From Streptomyces hygroscopicus subsp. hygroscopicus (GTDB lineage: Bacteria; Actinomycetota; Actinomycetes; Streptomycetales; Streptomycetaceae), in NCBI RefSeq assembly GCF_030269125.1, contig NZ_BSSM01000005.1, positions 248,001 to 312,000 on the forward strand: DNA of 64,000 nucleotides, given 5' to 3'. Every line of letters starts with the position of its first letter. Within the stretch, counting starts at the first letter, position 1. Below the pieces are notes generated by a model. It was not told the origin of the DNA, made no database searches, and saw only the letters and a list, made by a program, of their open reading frames with translations. Positions 27,390 through 36,416 of this stretch are shown piece by piece. Made by a program: the position numbers and the translations under genes.

Positions 27390-29777
27390 TTACGGCCGCC
27401 AGGTGGCGAGGACGCCCTCGTACAGCTCGGTGTCCGTCAGCTCGCGGGGGGTGGGCCCGGCGTGGAAGAAGGCCGTGTTGGGGGTCTTCAGCTTGCGGAG
27501 GTAGTCGAAGGCCTTGTTGTCCGGCTCGCCGAAGGCGACGAAGGAGAAGAAGACCGTGGGGTGGGTGTCCGCGGCGGCGGTCAGGGCCTGGGTCGCGGGG
27601 GTCTTGGCGTCCGGGGCGCCGTCGGTCTGGAAGACGACGAGGGCGGGGGTGCCAGGGGCGACGTGCGCGTCGTAGTGGGCGAGTACGGCCTCCACGGCGG
27701 CGTGGTAGCTGGTACGGCCCATCCGCCCCAGGCCCGCGTGGGCGTCGTCGATCCTCGTCGTGTGGTCGGGGGTGAGGGTGAGGTCGGTCGTGCCGTCCAC
27801 CTCCGTGGAGAAGAAGACGGTGTGGACCGTGGCCTCGGGGTCCAGGTGGGCGGCGAGGGCGAGGGTCTGGTCGGCGAGGGCCTGGGCGGAGCCGTCCTTG
27901 TAGTACGGCCGCATGCTCGCCGAGCGGTCCAGCACGAGGTAGAGCTTCGCCCGGGTGCCGGTGAGGTCGGTCTTGGCGAGGGGGGCGGTGGCCGCCTCGT
28001 AGGCGGTGGTGAGGGCGGGGGCGGTCGCGGCGAGGGTGGCGAGGGGGGTGGCGGGGGTGCGGGCGCCGGGCTCGCCGCCGGCGGGCGCGCCGTCCGTGCG
28101 GGGGGCGTCGGGGGCGGGGGCCGCCTGCGGGGCGGATCCGCCGTCGGCGGGGGCGGCCGCTTCCGGCCCGGATTCGGCCGGCCCGGATTCGGCCGTGGCC
28201 TTCGGGGCCTCCACGAGCGCCGTCGCCGTTTCCCCGGCCGTCTCGCCGGCGGTGGCCGGTTCGGAGTCCTCCGCCGTCTCCACGGTCGGCTCGGCCTCGG
28301 GGACTTCGGGGGCCTCGGCGGGCCCGGTCGTCGTGTCCGGGGTCGGTTCGTCCGTGGAAGCCGACGGGTTCGAGAGGTCCTCGTCGGTGGGGGCGGCCTC
28401 CGCCGGCTCCTCGCCCTTCGGCTCCTCGCCCTTCGGCTCGGTGACCGTCCCGGGCGTCTCCTCGGCCTCTGCCTCGGCGGGTGCCTGCGGCTCCGTGGCC
28501 GTGGGGTCCGGGGAGACGGGCCCGGCCTCCGCCGTTTCCGTCACCGCCGAGTCCGGGGAGGGAGCCGGGTCCGGTTCCGTCCGCTCCGCTGCCGCGACCT
28601 CGGTGCCGGCTTCCTCCGCCGCGGACGCTTCGGCCTCGACCGTCGCCTCCGGCTCGGCCTCGGTCGCCGTCTCGGGCTCGGTCTCGGTGTCCGTCTCGGT
28701 GCCGGCTTCGGGCGTGGTGCTCGGCTGGGTTTCGGCCGCGGGTTCGACCTCGGCTGCTGTCTTCGGCTCGGCCTCGGTGTCGGTCGCCGTCTCGGTCTCG
28801 ACCGTCGCCTCCGGCTCGGCCTCGGTCTGGGCCTCGGGCTCGGTGGCTTCCTGCGTTTCCGGGTCGGCCTCGGCCGTTGCCGTGGGCTTGGTCTCCGCCT
28901 CGGTCTGGGCCTGGGGCTCGACGTCCGTTTCGGTGTCGGCTTCCGGCGTGGTGCTCGGCTCGGTTTCGGCTGCGGGTTCGGCCTCGGCTGCTGTCTTCGG
29001 CTCGGTGTCGGTCGCCGTCTGGGGCTCGGCCTCGGTCGCCGTCTGGGTCTCGGCGTGGGCTTCCGGCTCGGTCTGGGCCTCGGGCTCGGTCGCTTCCTGC
29101 GTTTCCGGGTCGGCCTCGGCCGTTGCCGTGGGCTTGGTCTCCGCCTCGGTCTGGGCCTGGGGCTCGACGTCTGTTTCGGTGTCGGCTTCGGGCGTGGTGC
29201 TCGGCTGGGTTTCGGCTGCGGGTTCGGCCTCGGCTGCTGTCTCGGGCTCGGTGTCGGTCGCCGTCTGGGTCTCGGCGTTGGCTTCCGGCTCGGTCTGGGC
29301 CTCGGGCTCGGTGGCTTCGTGCGTCTCCGGGTCGGCCTCGACCATCACCTCGGCCTCGGCCTCGGTCGCCGTCTCCGGGTCGGCCTCGGTCTCCGTCTCG
29401 GGTTCGGTCTTCTCCTGGGGCGTCGGCTCGGCCTCGGCCTTCGGCTCTTCCCCGGTCGGGACGCCGTGGCCGGGTGCTTCCGGCTCCGTCGAGGGGCGGG
29501 AGACCCGCACGTTGTCGAAGGCGGCGGCCACCAGGTCGTGTTCCCCGGTGGTCGCGTCGTCGTGAGCGGCGGAGGCCGAGTCGCGGGGCTCGGGGACCGT
29601 GGGAGTCGCCTCCGCGGGGGCCGGCTCGCGGGGCTCGGGGATCGACGGGGTCGCTTCGGGCTCGGGGGCTGCCTCGGGGGTGGTCGGTTCCGCTTGGGTC
29701 GTCGCACCCTCCGCCTCGGCGGCCCGGTGCTTGCGTGAGCGGCCGAATGCGTTTCGCAGGAGAGTGAGAATGCCCAT
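27390..29777 (-). CDS. TerF-like von Willebrand factor A domain protein with Glu/Thr/Pro repeat tract
   Basis: The 795-residue protein starts with a short basic segment ([18 protein letters not shown]). About 560 residues of low-complexity sequence dominated by Glu, Thr, Pro and Ala follow, including three long imperfect repeats of 78-82 residues (about 120-370). The C-terminus is a VWA domain with an intact MIDAS motif (D617-x-S619-x-S621 in LDRSASM, then TDGAPD). The C-terminal domain is closest to the VWA of TerF-type tellurite/stress proteins. The tract is strongly acidic and probably disordered. No ter genes are nearby. GAAGGG precedes the ATG. The role is unknown; a metal-dependent adhesion or scaffold function is inferred from the VWA fold. 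Confidence 0.87.
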   Translation of the reverse strand: MGILTLLRNAFGRSRKHRAAEAEGATTQAEPTTPEAAPEPEATPSIPEPREPAPAEATPTVPEPRDSASAAHDDATTGEHDLVAAAFDNVRVSRPSTEPEAPGHGVPTGEEPKAEAEPTPQEKTEPETETEADPETATEAEAEVMVEADPETHEATEPEAQTEPEANAETQTATDTEPETAAEAEPAAETQPSTTPEADTETDVEPQAQTEAETKPTATAEADPETQEATEPEAQTEPEAHAETQTATEAEPQTATDTEPKTAAEAEPAAETEPSTTPEADTETDVEPQAQTEAETKPTATAEADPETQEATEPEAQTEAEPEATVETETATDTEAEPKTAAEVEPAAETQPSTTPEAGTETDTETEPETATEAEPEATVEAEASAAEEAGTEVAAAERTEPDPAPSPDSAVTETAEAGPVSPDPTATEPQAPAEAEAEETPGTVTEPKGEEPKGEEPAEAAPTDEDLSNPSASTDEPTPDTTTGPAEAPEVPEAEPTVETAEDSEPATAGETAGETATALVEAPKATAESGPAESGPEAAAPADGGSAPQAAPAPDAPRTDGAPAGGEPGARTPATPLATLAATAPALTTAYEAATAPLAKTDLTGTRAKLYLVLDRSASMRPYYKDGSAQALADQTLALAAHLDPEATVHTVFFSTEVDGTTDLTLTPDHTTRIDDAHAGLGRMGRTSYHAAVEAVLAHYDAHVAPGTPALVVFQTDGAPDAKTPATQALTAAADTHPTVFFSFVAFGEPDNKAFDYLRKLKTPNTAFFHAGPTPRELTDTELYEGVLATWRP
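28711..29335 (-). repeat. Long in-frame tandem repeats encoding the Glu/Thr/Pro tract
   Basis: Starting from the landmark GGCGTGGTGCTCGG, copies begin at 28711, 28945 and 29191, giving periods of 234 and 246 bp (78 and 82 codons). The periods are multiples of three and the copies are highly similar at DNA level, so the array can change length without breaking the frame. Confidence 0.8.
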
Positions 29778-29876
29778 GTGTGCAACCCTTCGCGTGAGGT
29801 GACACCGTCAATCGCTGGCCAGGACGGACACGTAAGGTTAGCGGCCCTGGATGCGGTGCCCGGTCCGCGTCCGTGC

Positions 29877-30665
29877 CTACGCGGTGCCGTCCACGCGCAG
29901 CAGGAACGCTTCCAGCGCGCGGTTGAACTCCTCGGGACGTTCCAGATTCGGCAGATGCGCCGCGCCCTCGATGACCTCGACGGTGGAGTCCGGCAGGGCC
30001 GCGTGCAGGGACTCGGCGTCGGAGACGGGGGTGTAGGTGTCGTCGGCGCCGACCACGATCAGGGCGGGAACCCGGACGCGGGTCAACACCGGGCGGTAGT
30101 CGGGACGTTCGGCGCGGCCGCGCAGCGAGGCCGCGGCGCCCTCCGGCGGCGTGGCCGTCATCATGCCGTGGACGTGGGACTTCACCTCCGCGGGGGCGTA
30201 CGGCGCGACCATCCGTTCCAGCACCTCGTCGGCGTAACCCCGCATGCCCTCGGCGAGCAGCCGTTCCGCCGTCGCGTGCCGCCCCCGCCGGCCCTCGGGG
30301 GTCTCCGGGTCGGCGAAGGTGTCGGCCAGGACCAGACCCCGGACCCGGTCGCCGAAACGGTCCTGGCACTCCATCGCGATCTGGCCGCCCATCGACAGTC
30401 CGGCCAGCACGAACGCGTCCACGCCCAGGAAGTCGAGCAGCTCGGCCAGGTCCTCGGCATGGCGGGCGAACGGGACCGTCCCCGGCGTCACCGGTGAGGC
30501 GCCGTAGCCGCGCAGGTCGGGGGCGATCACCCGGCGGTCGGGGGAGAACTTCGCCAGCTGCGGGTCCCACATCGTGCGGTCGAAGGGGTGGCCGTGGAGG
30601 AGGAGCAGGGGCAGCCGATGGGTGGAGTCGGGGGATTTGTCGGTGTATGCGAGAAAGGGGGGCAT
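29877..30665 (-). CDS. Alpha/beta hydrolase
   Basis: The 262-residue protein has the oxyanion HGHPFDRTMW segment, the nucleophile elbow GLSMGGQIA (Ser), the acid in VVGADDTYTP and the catalytic His in EGAAHLPNLE. It is close to the beta-ketoadipate enol-lactone hydrolase/esterase-like group, but the substrate is not known. The ATG at 30665 has no ribosome-binding site and lies seven bases from TAGGGT, with TTGCAC 18 bp further up, so it is probably leaderless. It is divergent from a MocR regulator whose putative operators overlap this promoter. Confidence 0.9.
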   Translation of the reverse strand: MPPFLAYTDKSPDSTHRLPLLLLHGHPFDRTMWDPQLAKFSPDRRVIAPDLRGYGASPVTPGTVPFARHAEDLAELLDFLGVDAFVLAGLSMGGQIAMECQDRFGDRVRGLVLADTFADPETPEGRRGRHATAERLLAEGMRGYADEVLERMVAPYAPAEVKSHVHGMMTATPPEGAAASLRGRAERPDYRPVLTRVRVPALIVVGADDTYTPVSDAESLHAALPDSTVEVIEGAAHLPNLERPEEFNRALEAFLLRVDGTA

Positions 30666-30672
30666 GCGAGTG

Positions 30673-30702
30673 ACCCTAGGGTGCCTCAACTGCTCGGTGC
30701 AA
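30673..30702 (-). promoter_or_regulatory. Promoter of the alpha/beta hydrolase
   Basis: On the minus strand TTGCAC (30702-30697) and TAGGGT (30678-30673) are separated by 18 bp and point at a leaderless ATG at 30665. The -35 element lies inside the first copy of the direct repeat at 30693-30726. Confidence 0.6.
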
Positions 30703-30726
30703 TAAGATCTTTGCCCTCGGTGCAAT
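30693..30726. promoter_or_regulatory. Two 11-bp direct repeats, candidate MocR operators
   Basis: CTCGGTGCAAT occurs at 30693-30703 and again at 30716-30726, a 23-bp period (about two helical turns), in the 100-bp gap between the hydrolase and the MocR gene. MocR regulators are known to use direct repeats in divergent promoters. The first copy covers the hydrolase -35. Confidence 0.65.
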
Positions 30727-30765
30727 CCACGGCCGTGCGGAGACGGCAGGACATCAGGGGGACTT

Positions 30766-32172
30766 GTGAACGACTTCCGGCGTATCGCCGACCGGATAGC
30801 CGCCGACATCGCGAGCGGGCGGCTGAGGGCCGGCCAGCGGTTGCCGCCGCAGCGCGCGTTCGCGCGGCGGCACGGACTGGCCCCCTCCACCGCGGGCCGG
30901 GTGTACGCCGAACTCGTGCGCCGGGGGCTGGTGGTGGGGGAGGTCGGGCGCGGGACGTTCGTACGGGCCGGGGCGCCGGACGGGCAGCCGGGGCATGCCC
31001 TGACCGAGGCGGCCGGTGACGAGCCCGTGAACCTTGAGCTGAACTACCCGTATCTGCCGGGTCAGTCGGAGTTGCTGCGCCCCGCCCTCGCGTCGCTGAC
31101 ACGGCCCGACGCGCTCGGCGACGCGCTGCGGCCCGCCGCGGCCGCGGGGACGCCGGCCGCGCGGGAGGCGGTCGCCGAACTGCTCGCCCGGACAGGCGTG
31201 CGAACGGGCCCCGAGCGGATCCTGTTCACCGGCAACGCCCGGCAGGCCATCGCCGCCGCCCTGGCCTCCCTGGTGCGGCCCGGCGGGCGGGTCGGGGTCG
31301 AGCCGCTGACGTATCCGCTGGTCAAGGAGATCGCCGTCCGGCTCGGCATCACCCTGGTGCCGCTCGCCACGGACGAGGAGGGCCCCCGGCCGGAGTCCGT
31401 CGCCGCCGCCCACCGCACCGCCCCGCTCTCGGCCCTCTACCTCCAGCCGACGCTGCACAACCCGACCGCGCTGACCACGACGGCGGCCCGCCGGACCGGG
31501 CTGGCCGACGTCATCCACAGGCTGGGGATACCGGTGGTGGAGGACCGGATCTGGTCCTTCCTGCACCCGTCGGCCCCCTCCCACCCCGCGACCGCGGTAC
31601 CCCGCACCCCGCCCACCCCCTCGCCCCCGCCCCTCGCCGCCCTCGCCCCCGCCCTCGTCCACCTCGTCGACGGCCTCTCCAAACGGGTCGCCCCCGGTCT
31701 CACCGTCGGTTTCGTCGTCGCACCCGAAGGGCGGGTCGAGGCGGTGGCGCGGGCCATCAGGTCAGGGGGGTGGGGGGCGGGCGGCTTCGCGCTGGAGGCG
31801 GCCGTGCGGTGGCTCGCCGACGGGACCGTGGAGCGGCTCGTGGCGGCGAAGCGGCGGGACGCGGCGCGGCGGCAGCGGCTCGTGGCGGAGGAACTGGCCG
31901 GGTTCGTCGTGAGGTCCGATCCGGCCTCGTATTTCGCCTGGTGGGAGCTGCCGGCGCCGTGGCGGGCCGACACCTTCACGGCGGCGGCGCGGGAACGGGG
32001 GATCGCGGTGACGCCGGGGACGGCGTTCGCCGTGGGGCCCGGCGGGGCACCGGGCGCGGTCAGGCTTGGACTCGGGTCGGCTCCTGAGCCGGAGCTGGCG
32101 CGGGCTCTTTCGGTCCTCGCAGCCGTCGCACGAGGCGGGCCGGGCGCAGGTTCCGGGTCAGCCAGGTGGTGA
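30766..32172 (+). CDS. MocR-type regulator (GntR winged helix fused to aminotransferase-like domain)
   Basis: The 468-residue protein joins an N-terminal GntR winged helix (residues 1-68; LRAGQRLPPQRAFARRHGLAPSTAGRVYAEL) to a fold-type I aminotransferase-like domain. The PLP lysine is Lys306 in DGLSKRVAPGL, and the YLQPTLHNPT and VVEDRIWSF segments carry the usual PLP contacts. MocR proteins sense amino acids, amines or PLP itself. The GTG at 30766 follows AGGGGG. It is divergent from the hydrolase and shares a promoter region with direct-repeat operators, so it likely controls that gene and itself. Its last 113 bp overlap the converging membrane-protein gene. Confidence 0.92.
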   Translation: MNDFRRIADRIAADIASGRLRAGQRLPPQRAFARRHGLAPSTAGRVYAELVRRGLVVGEVGRGTFVRAGAPDGQPGHALTEAAGDEPVNLELNYPYLPGQSELLRPALASLTRPDALGDALRPAAAAGTPAAREAVAELLARTGVRTGPERILFTGNARQAIAAALASLVRPGGRVGVEPLTYPLVKEIAVRLGITLVPLATDEEGPRPESVAAAHRTAPLSALYLQPTLHNPTALTTTAARRTGLADVIHRLGIPVVEDRIWSFLHPSAPSHPATAVPRTPPTPSPPPLAALAPALVHLVDGLSKRVAPGLTVGFVVAPEGRVEAVARAIRSGGWGAGGFALEAAVRWLADGTVERLVAAKRRDAARRQRLVAEELAGFVVRSDPASYFAWWELPAPWRADTFTAAARERGIAVTPGTAFAVGPGGAPGAVRLGLGSAPEPELARALSVLAAVARGGPGAGSGSARW

Positions 32173-33007
32173 GGGCCACCGTGAGGCCGAGGCCGAGCAG
32201 CAGCCAGGAGACCGTGCGCAGGGTGCCGGTCAGGGCGTCGTAGACCGCCCCGGCGGCCGGGCGGGGCACGTCGGCGGGCAGTCCGGTGAGGGTCAGGGCG
32301 CGGCCGACGGCGACCGCGAGACCGAGCAGCGCGCCGCCGAGGGCGGTGCCCAGCGCGGTCGCGGCGATGGCCCGGCGGCGGCGCACGGCCAGGGCGGTCC
32401 CCGCGGCGGCGAAGGCCACGGCCGCGAGCGGCAGCCAGAATCCGGCGACTTCGAGCACGTGGAACCCCTTTCGTAGCGAGGTCAGTTCGTCGGCCGGGAG
32501 CACGGCCACGGCGGTGTGCTGCACCGGGATACGGGCGGCGAGCGGTATGTGCTCGTCGCTGAGCTGGCGTTTGACCTGGGCGGTGACGGGGGCGAAGTCC
32601 ACGGTGACCGGCCCGGCGGCCGCGTCGTCGCGGTCGTCGCGCAGGGCCCGCAGCACCGCGTCGTGGGTGACCCGGTTGCCGGCGTCCCAGGCCAGCCGGA
32701 AGGCCCGGGTCTGGGTGAAGGAGCGCACGGCGTCGTGCAGGAAGGGGCGTACGGAGCCCCGCAGCGGGCCGACGTCCAGCCGCTGGTCGGCCTCGCGGAG
32801 CAGGCTGTCGCCGACGGCGTCCGCGACGGCGTCCCGCACGTCCGGGTCGGTGGCGAGCGGGGCCATCGTGGTGACGTACCGGCCCGTGTCCGTGAGCCCG
32901 TACGCCGCCCAGACCGCCAGCGCGCCGAACGGCACGAGCAGGCAGGACAGGGTGAGCAGTACGGCCGACAGGGCGCTCCTCAGGCGTGGCGGCACCCTCT
33001 CAGGCAA
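32060..33007 (-). CDS. Conserved actinobacterial membrane protein (paralog of 58642-60120)
   Basis: The 315-residue protein has an N-terminal transmembrane helix (LSAVLLTLSCLLVPFGALAVWAA), a large outward-facing helical domain (about 40-175) starting TDTGRYVTTMAPLATDPDV, then two more helices, LPADVPRPAAGAVYDALT, and a final helix with a basic tail. The same order and key phrases occur in the larger protein at 58642-60120, so the two are paralogs. No enzymatic motif is seen; function unknown. The 3' end overlaps the MocR gene by 113 bp on the opposite strand. The start has modest upstream purines. Confidence 0.85.
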   Translation of the reverse strand: MPERVPPRLRSALSAVLLTLSCLLVPFGALAVWAAYGLTDTGRYVTTMAPLATDPDVRDAVADAVGDSLLREADQRLDVGPLRGSVRPFLHDAVRSFTQTRAFRLAWDAGNRVTHDAVLRALRDDRDDAAAGPVTVDFAPVTAQVKRQLSDEHIPLAARIPVQHTAVAVLPADELTSLRKGFHVLEVAGFWLPLAAVAFAAAGTALAVRRRRAIAATALGTALGGALLGLAVAVGRALTLTGLPADVPRPAAGAVYDALTGTLRTVSWLLLGLGLTVALTTWLTRNLRPARLVRRLRGPKEPAPAPAQEPTRVQA

Positions 33008-33073
33008 CGGCCCACGGGGCCCGAACGCGACCCGGGAGCGTCCGCTCGGGCGATCGCGGCGGATCGCGCCGGC

Positions 33074-33556
33074 CTAGCGGATCCGCCGTCCGAAGGCGTC
33101 CTCGCGGGTGTAGTACCGGTAGAAGAAGACGACGAAGGTGGCCCCGGCGACCAGCAGGGACATCAGGACGGAGCGCCAGACCGACTGGTCGCTCTGGCTG
33201 TAGAGGAAGCCGAAGGCGATGCCGACGAACGCCGTCCACAGCAGCGCGTGCACCTCCCGGATCATCCGCGGGGCCAGCCTCAGCAGGGCGATGGCGACCA
33301 CGGCGAAGACGAGGGCGCTGGCGAAGCCGAGCAGCAGGTTCCAGCCGGTGATGGGGCCGCCGCCGCGGTTGTTGGCCGCGACCCAGTAGCCGTAGACCAG
33401 CGCCAGGACGACGGGGACCGCGATCTGGGCGACGCGGTGGGTCCGGGCGCCGAAGACGTCGGGTGTCCGGCGCCGGTCGGGGGAGGTGCCGGCCCGTACC
33501 TCGGGCGCCGGGGCGCGCCGGGGGATTCCGCCGGGTGCGGGTGCCGCATGAGCCAT
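33074..33556 (-). CDS. Four-helix membrane protein of unknown function
   Basis: The 160-residue protein has a Pro/Ala/Arg-rich cytoplasmic N-terminus (to about residue 45) and four transmembrane helices (VALVYGYWVAANN region, LLGFASALVFAVVAIALL, LLWTAFVGIAFGFLYS, VLMSLLVAGATFVVFFYRYY) ending in a basic tail. The ATG at 33556 has GAGAGGAG upstream. It lies 66 bp upstream of the 32060-33007 gene on the same strand, so the two membrane proteins may be co-transcribed. No family with known function recognised. Confidence 0.85.
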   Translation of the reverse strand: MAHAAPAPGGIPRRAPAPEVRAGTSPDRRRTPDVFGARTHRVAQIAVPVVLALVYGYWVAANNRGGGPITGWNLLLGFASALVFAVVAIALLRLAPRMIREVHALLWTAFVGIAFGFLYSQSDQSVWRSVLMSLLVAGATFVVFFYRYYTREDAFGRRIR

Positions 33557-33738
33557 GAGAGCACTCCTCTCTCCTCGTCCCCGTTCGCTATCCAATGCAC
33601 ACCTGGGCGCACGCACCGGCAAGTCGGCCGACGGCCGGCCCTGGGATTCCGGGGATTTCCGGCGGTCGGGGGGCCCGCGTGGCCGGATGCGGGGCGCTTC
33701 CCCCGTGTTTCTCCGCGGAACATGGAGACTCGGTCGGC

Positions 33739-34935
33739 GTGACCGGGACGAGGTACGAGCGGTGGCGTCCGCTGCGGATCCACGGGCGCGGCTACATGTG
33801 GCTGCTGCCCGCGGTGCTGCTCGTCGGCATCGCGGCGCTGGACCTCAACACCGCCGCGGAGTTCCGGGTCGCCTCCTGGATCGTCCTGGTGCCGGGCCTC
33901 GCCGCCGCGGTCTGCGGGGTGTGGACCACCGCCGCCTTCGGGGTGGTGTCCCTGGTGACGTTCGTCCTCGTGGACAGCGCCTTCCACGACCGGTACCGGG
34001 CGGGCCTCGCCGATTTCATCCTGGTCGCGCTCGGCGGCGTGCTGGCCACGCTGGTGGCGGTGCTGCGGGTGCGGCAGGAGCGGCGCATGCTGCACATGCA
34101 GGACATCACCAAGACCACCGTACGGGCCGTGCTGCGGCCGTTGCCCGACCGATGGGCCGGCCTGGAGCAGGCGGGCGTGTACCTCGCCGCGGACGTGGAG
34201 GCGCAGGTCGGGGGCGACTTCTACGACATCCAGCCGAGCCCGTACGGCACCCGGGTGCTCGTCGGCGATGTGCAGGGCAAGGGGCTCGGCGCGGTGGAGA
34301 CGGCGGCCGCGCTGCTCGGCAGTTTCCGGGAGGCCGGGTACCACGAGAAGGATCTCGGGACGATCGCCGAGCGCCTGGAGATCCGGATGCTGCGGCACCG
34401 GGCGCACACCGCCGCGACCGACCGCAGCGGCGAGGACCGGTTCGCCACGGCCGTGCTGGTCGCCTTCTCCAAGGACGCGCCCGGGATGGTCGACGTCGTC
34501 GACTTCGGGCACGTGCCGCCGCTCGCGGTCGGCCCGCACGGGGTGCGCGAGCTGTCCTGCGGGGAGGGGCTGCCGCTCGGGCTGTGCGACCTGGCCGGCG
34601 GGCTGCCGCCGCAGCACCGGGTGACGCTCGTGCAGGAGGAGACACTGCTGATCGTCACCGACGGGGTGACCGAGGCCCGTGACCGCGGGGGCGAGTTCTA
34701 CGACCTGGTCGGTGACGTCGCCGAAGCGGTCGCCGCCGACCCGAGCCGCGTGGAGCCCCGACGCCTGGTCCGCCTGGTCCGCGACGGCGTGCTGCGGCAC
34801 AGCGGGGGCCGACTGGCCGACGACACCACGGTCTTCGCCGTCCGCCGCCTCCCGGAGACCGAGGAGTGCCCGGGGACGGGGCCGTTGCCGGGAGCGCTCG
34901 GCAGGGGGCTCTCCGACAGGGAGGGGTACGCCTGA
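33739..34935 (+). CDS. Membrane-anchored SpoIIE-type PP2C phosphatase
   Basis: The 398-residue protein begins with four hydrophobic segments (about 15-115) and continues as a cytoplasmic SpoIIE/PP2C phosphatase. Metal-binding motifs are GGDFYDIQP, VLVGDVQGKGLGAVETAA, VDFGHVPPL and the C-terminal LADDTTVFAVR; LLIVTDGVTEARDR precedes the last. It lacks the PAS, GAF and ATPase domains of the phosphatase at 20675-22843. It probably dephosphorylates an anti-anti-sigma (STAS) protein in response to a membrane cue; the partner is not in the window. The GTG at 33739 has GGAG about 12 bases upstream. Confidence 0.9.
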   Translation: MTGTRYERWRPLRIHGRGYMWLLPAVLLVGIAALDLNTAAEFRVASWIVLVPGLAAAVCGVWTTAAFGVVSLVTFVLVDSAFHDRYRAGLADFILVALGGVLATLVAVLRVRQERRMLHMQDITKTTVRAVLRPLPDRWAGLEQAGVYLAADVEAQVGGDFYDIQPSPYGTRVLVGDVQGKGLGAVETAAALLGSFREAGYHEKDLGTIAERLEIRMLRHRAHTAATDRSGEDRFATAVLVAFSKDAPGMVDVVDFGHVPPLAVGPHGVRELSCGEGLPLGLCDLAGGLPPQHRVTLVQEETLLIVTDGVTEARDRGGEFYDLVGDVAEAVAADPSRVEPRRLVRLVRDGVLRHSGGRLADDTTVFAVRRLPETEECPGTGPLPGALGRGLSDREGYA

Positions 34936-35085
34936 GGGGCAGCCCCGACGGGACCCGGGGGCAGGCGGAGGCGCCCGAACGGGGATGTTCGTCGGCCTGA
35001 GGCGCGTCGCGGGGGTCCCAGCGGTTACGGTGCTGACGGGAGAGAGCGGATCCACAGGACCGCAGGGCCTACAGGGGGAGGGACC

Positions 35086-36372
35086 ATGCCCGGAACCGTG
35101 CTGCTGCTCGCGGCCGCGCCGCTGGGCCGGGGACGCCTGGTGGACGCGGCCGCCGTGCTGCCGGTGCTGGCCGCCGTCGCCCCCACCGTGCTGTCCGGCG
35201 CCGACACCGCCAACGTCGTGGAACTCGCGGACCCGGTGGACCCCCAGGGCGTCCTCACCCGGCTGCGCGCCGCCGCGGCCGCGCCGGGGCCGCTCACCGT
35301 CTACCTCACCGGCCAGCTGCACCTGGACCGCCGCCAGCGGCTGCCGCACCTGGCGCTGGCCCGCACGGCCCCGGCGACCGTCCGCTACACCGCGCTGCCC
35401 TGGCACTGGATCCGCGAGGAACTGCGGCTGCGGCCGCCCGGACGGACGGCGCTCGTGGTCGACCTGCACGCGGACGCGGAGGTGTGGCGGCACCTGCACG
35501 AGCACCCGCTGGACTCCGGCCGTACCACCGCCGTCTACGGCCGGATCGCGCCGCCGGCCGGCCGCCGCGGGCCGGCCGAGCCGACGTACATGAGGACGGT
35601 CGCCACCCTGCTGCGCAGCGGCCACCGTCCGCCGCTGGACGAGCTGCACCAGCAGGCCCTGGCCCGGATCCCGGAGGAGGCCCCGACCAACATCCTCCTG
35701 GCCCCGGCCCCGCAGCCGTATCCGGTGATCCCGCACCCCACGCCCGGCGGCTCCCCCGGGACCGCCCCGGCGGCGGTCCCGCGGGAGACGTACGGCGGCC
35801 CCGTCGGCGTCGCCGCCGGCGCCGCCACGGGCGTCGGCGCGGCCGGGGTACCGAGCGCCTCCGCGGGCGTCCCGCCGCGGCTCCACACCTCCGACACCTC
35901 CGACACCCCTCGCACCTCCGACACCCCCAGCACCTCCGACACCTCCGACACCTCGGATCCCCACGCCGCCATCAGCGCCGCCGTCCAGGCCGGGCGGCAC
36001 GACGAGGCGGACGCGATCGCCGCGCGGCACCAGGAGGCGGCCGTCGCCGCGCACGGACCGGCGTCCGAGGACGCGCTCCACTGGGCCGAAGTGCGCGCCG
36101 ACCTCGCGATGTTCGCCGGGGACGCGGCGCGCAGCTGCCAGGTCTGGATGGAGGTGGCCGGAGCCCGGCTGACCGCGGGGCAGGCCGTGGACGCGCCCGC
36201 CGTGGAGGCCGCCGTGGACCGGGCGCACCACCAGTGGGGCCGGATCGGCGAGACGGCGCGGGCCCGTGAACTCGGTCCGGTGCTCGCGGAGCTGCGCGCC
36301 AGGGTGCCGGGCCGCCGGCGCGGCGCGCTGGAGGACGTGCGGCGGCAGCTCAGGGAGCTCCAGCGGACCTGA
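35086..36372 (+). CDS. Conserved Streptomyces hypothetical protein with TPR-like C-terminus
   Basis: The 428-residue protein has an N-terminal domain of about 210 residues that looks like a folded alpha/beta module (MPGTVLLLAAAPLGRGRLVD, PLTVYLTGQLHLDRRQRLP, ALVVDLHADAEVW). A Pro/Gly/Ala linker follows, then a short Thr-Ser-Asp repeat (TSDTSDT units, about 266-290). The C-terminus is helical, resembling two or three tetratricopeptide-like repeats (AAVQAGRHDEADAIAARH, DLAMFAGDAARSCQVW). It is often found near VWA or caspase-like effector genes in Streptomyces, but no role is established. GGGGGAGGG lies just before the ATG. Confidence 0.83.
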   Translation: MPGTVLLLAAAPLGRGRLVDAAAVLPVLAAVAPTVLSGADTANVVELADPVDPQGVLTRLRAAAAAPGPLTVYLTGQLHLDRRQRLPHLALARTAPATVRYTALPWHWIREELRLRPPGRTALVVDLHADAEVWRHLHEHPLDSGRTTAVYGRIAPPAGRRGPAEPTYMRTVATLLRSGHRPPLDELHQQALARIPEEAPTNILLAPAPQPYPVIPHPTPGGSPGTAPAAVPRETYGGPVGVAAGAATGVGAAGVPSASAGVPPRLHTSDTSDTPRTSDTPSTSDTSDTSDPHAAISAAVQAGRHDEADAIAARHQEAAVAAHGPASEDALHWAEVRADLAMFAGDAARSCQVWMEVAGARLTAGQAVDAPAVEAAVDRAHHQWGRIGETARARELGPVLAELRARVPGRRRGALEDVRRQLRELQRT

Positions 36373-36416
36373 ACCGCCCCCGCGCGAGGAGCGGTTGACG
36401 TCGCCGGCCGGTCGGG

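Noticed and set aside
27270..29738. Gly/Leu/Arg repeat protein on the plus strand opposite the VWA gene
   Set aside because: It is the antisense of the Glu/Thr/Pro tract; the minus-strand frame has the start, ribosome-binding site, VWA domain and terminator.
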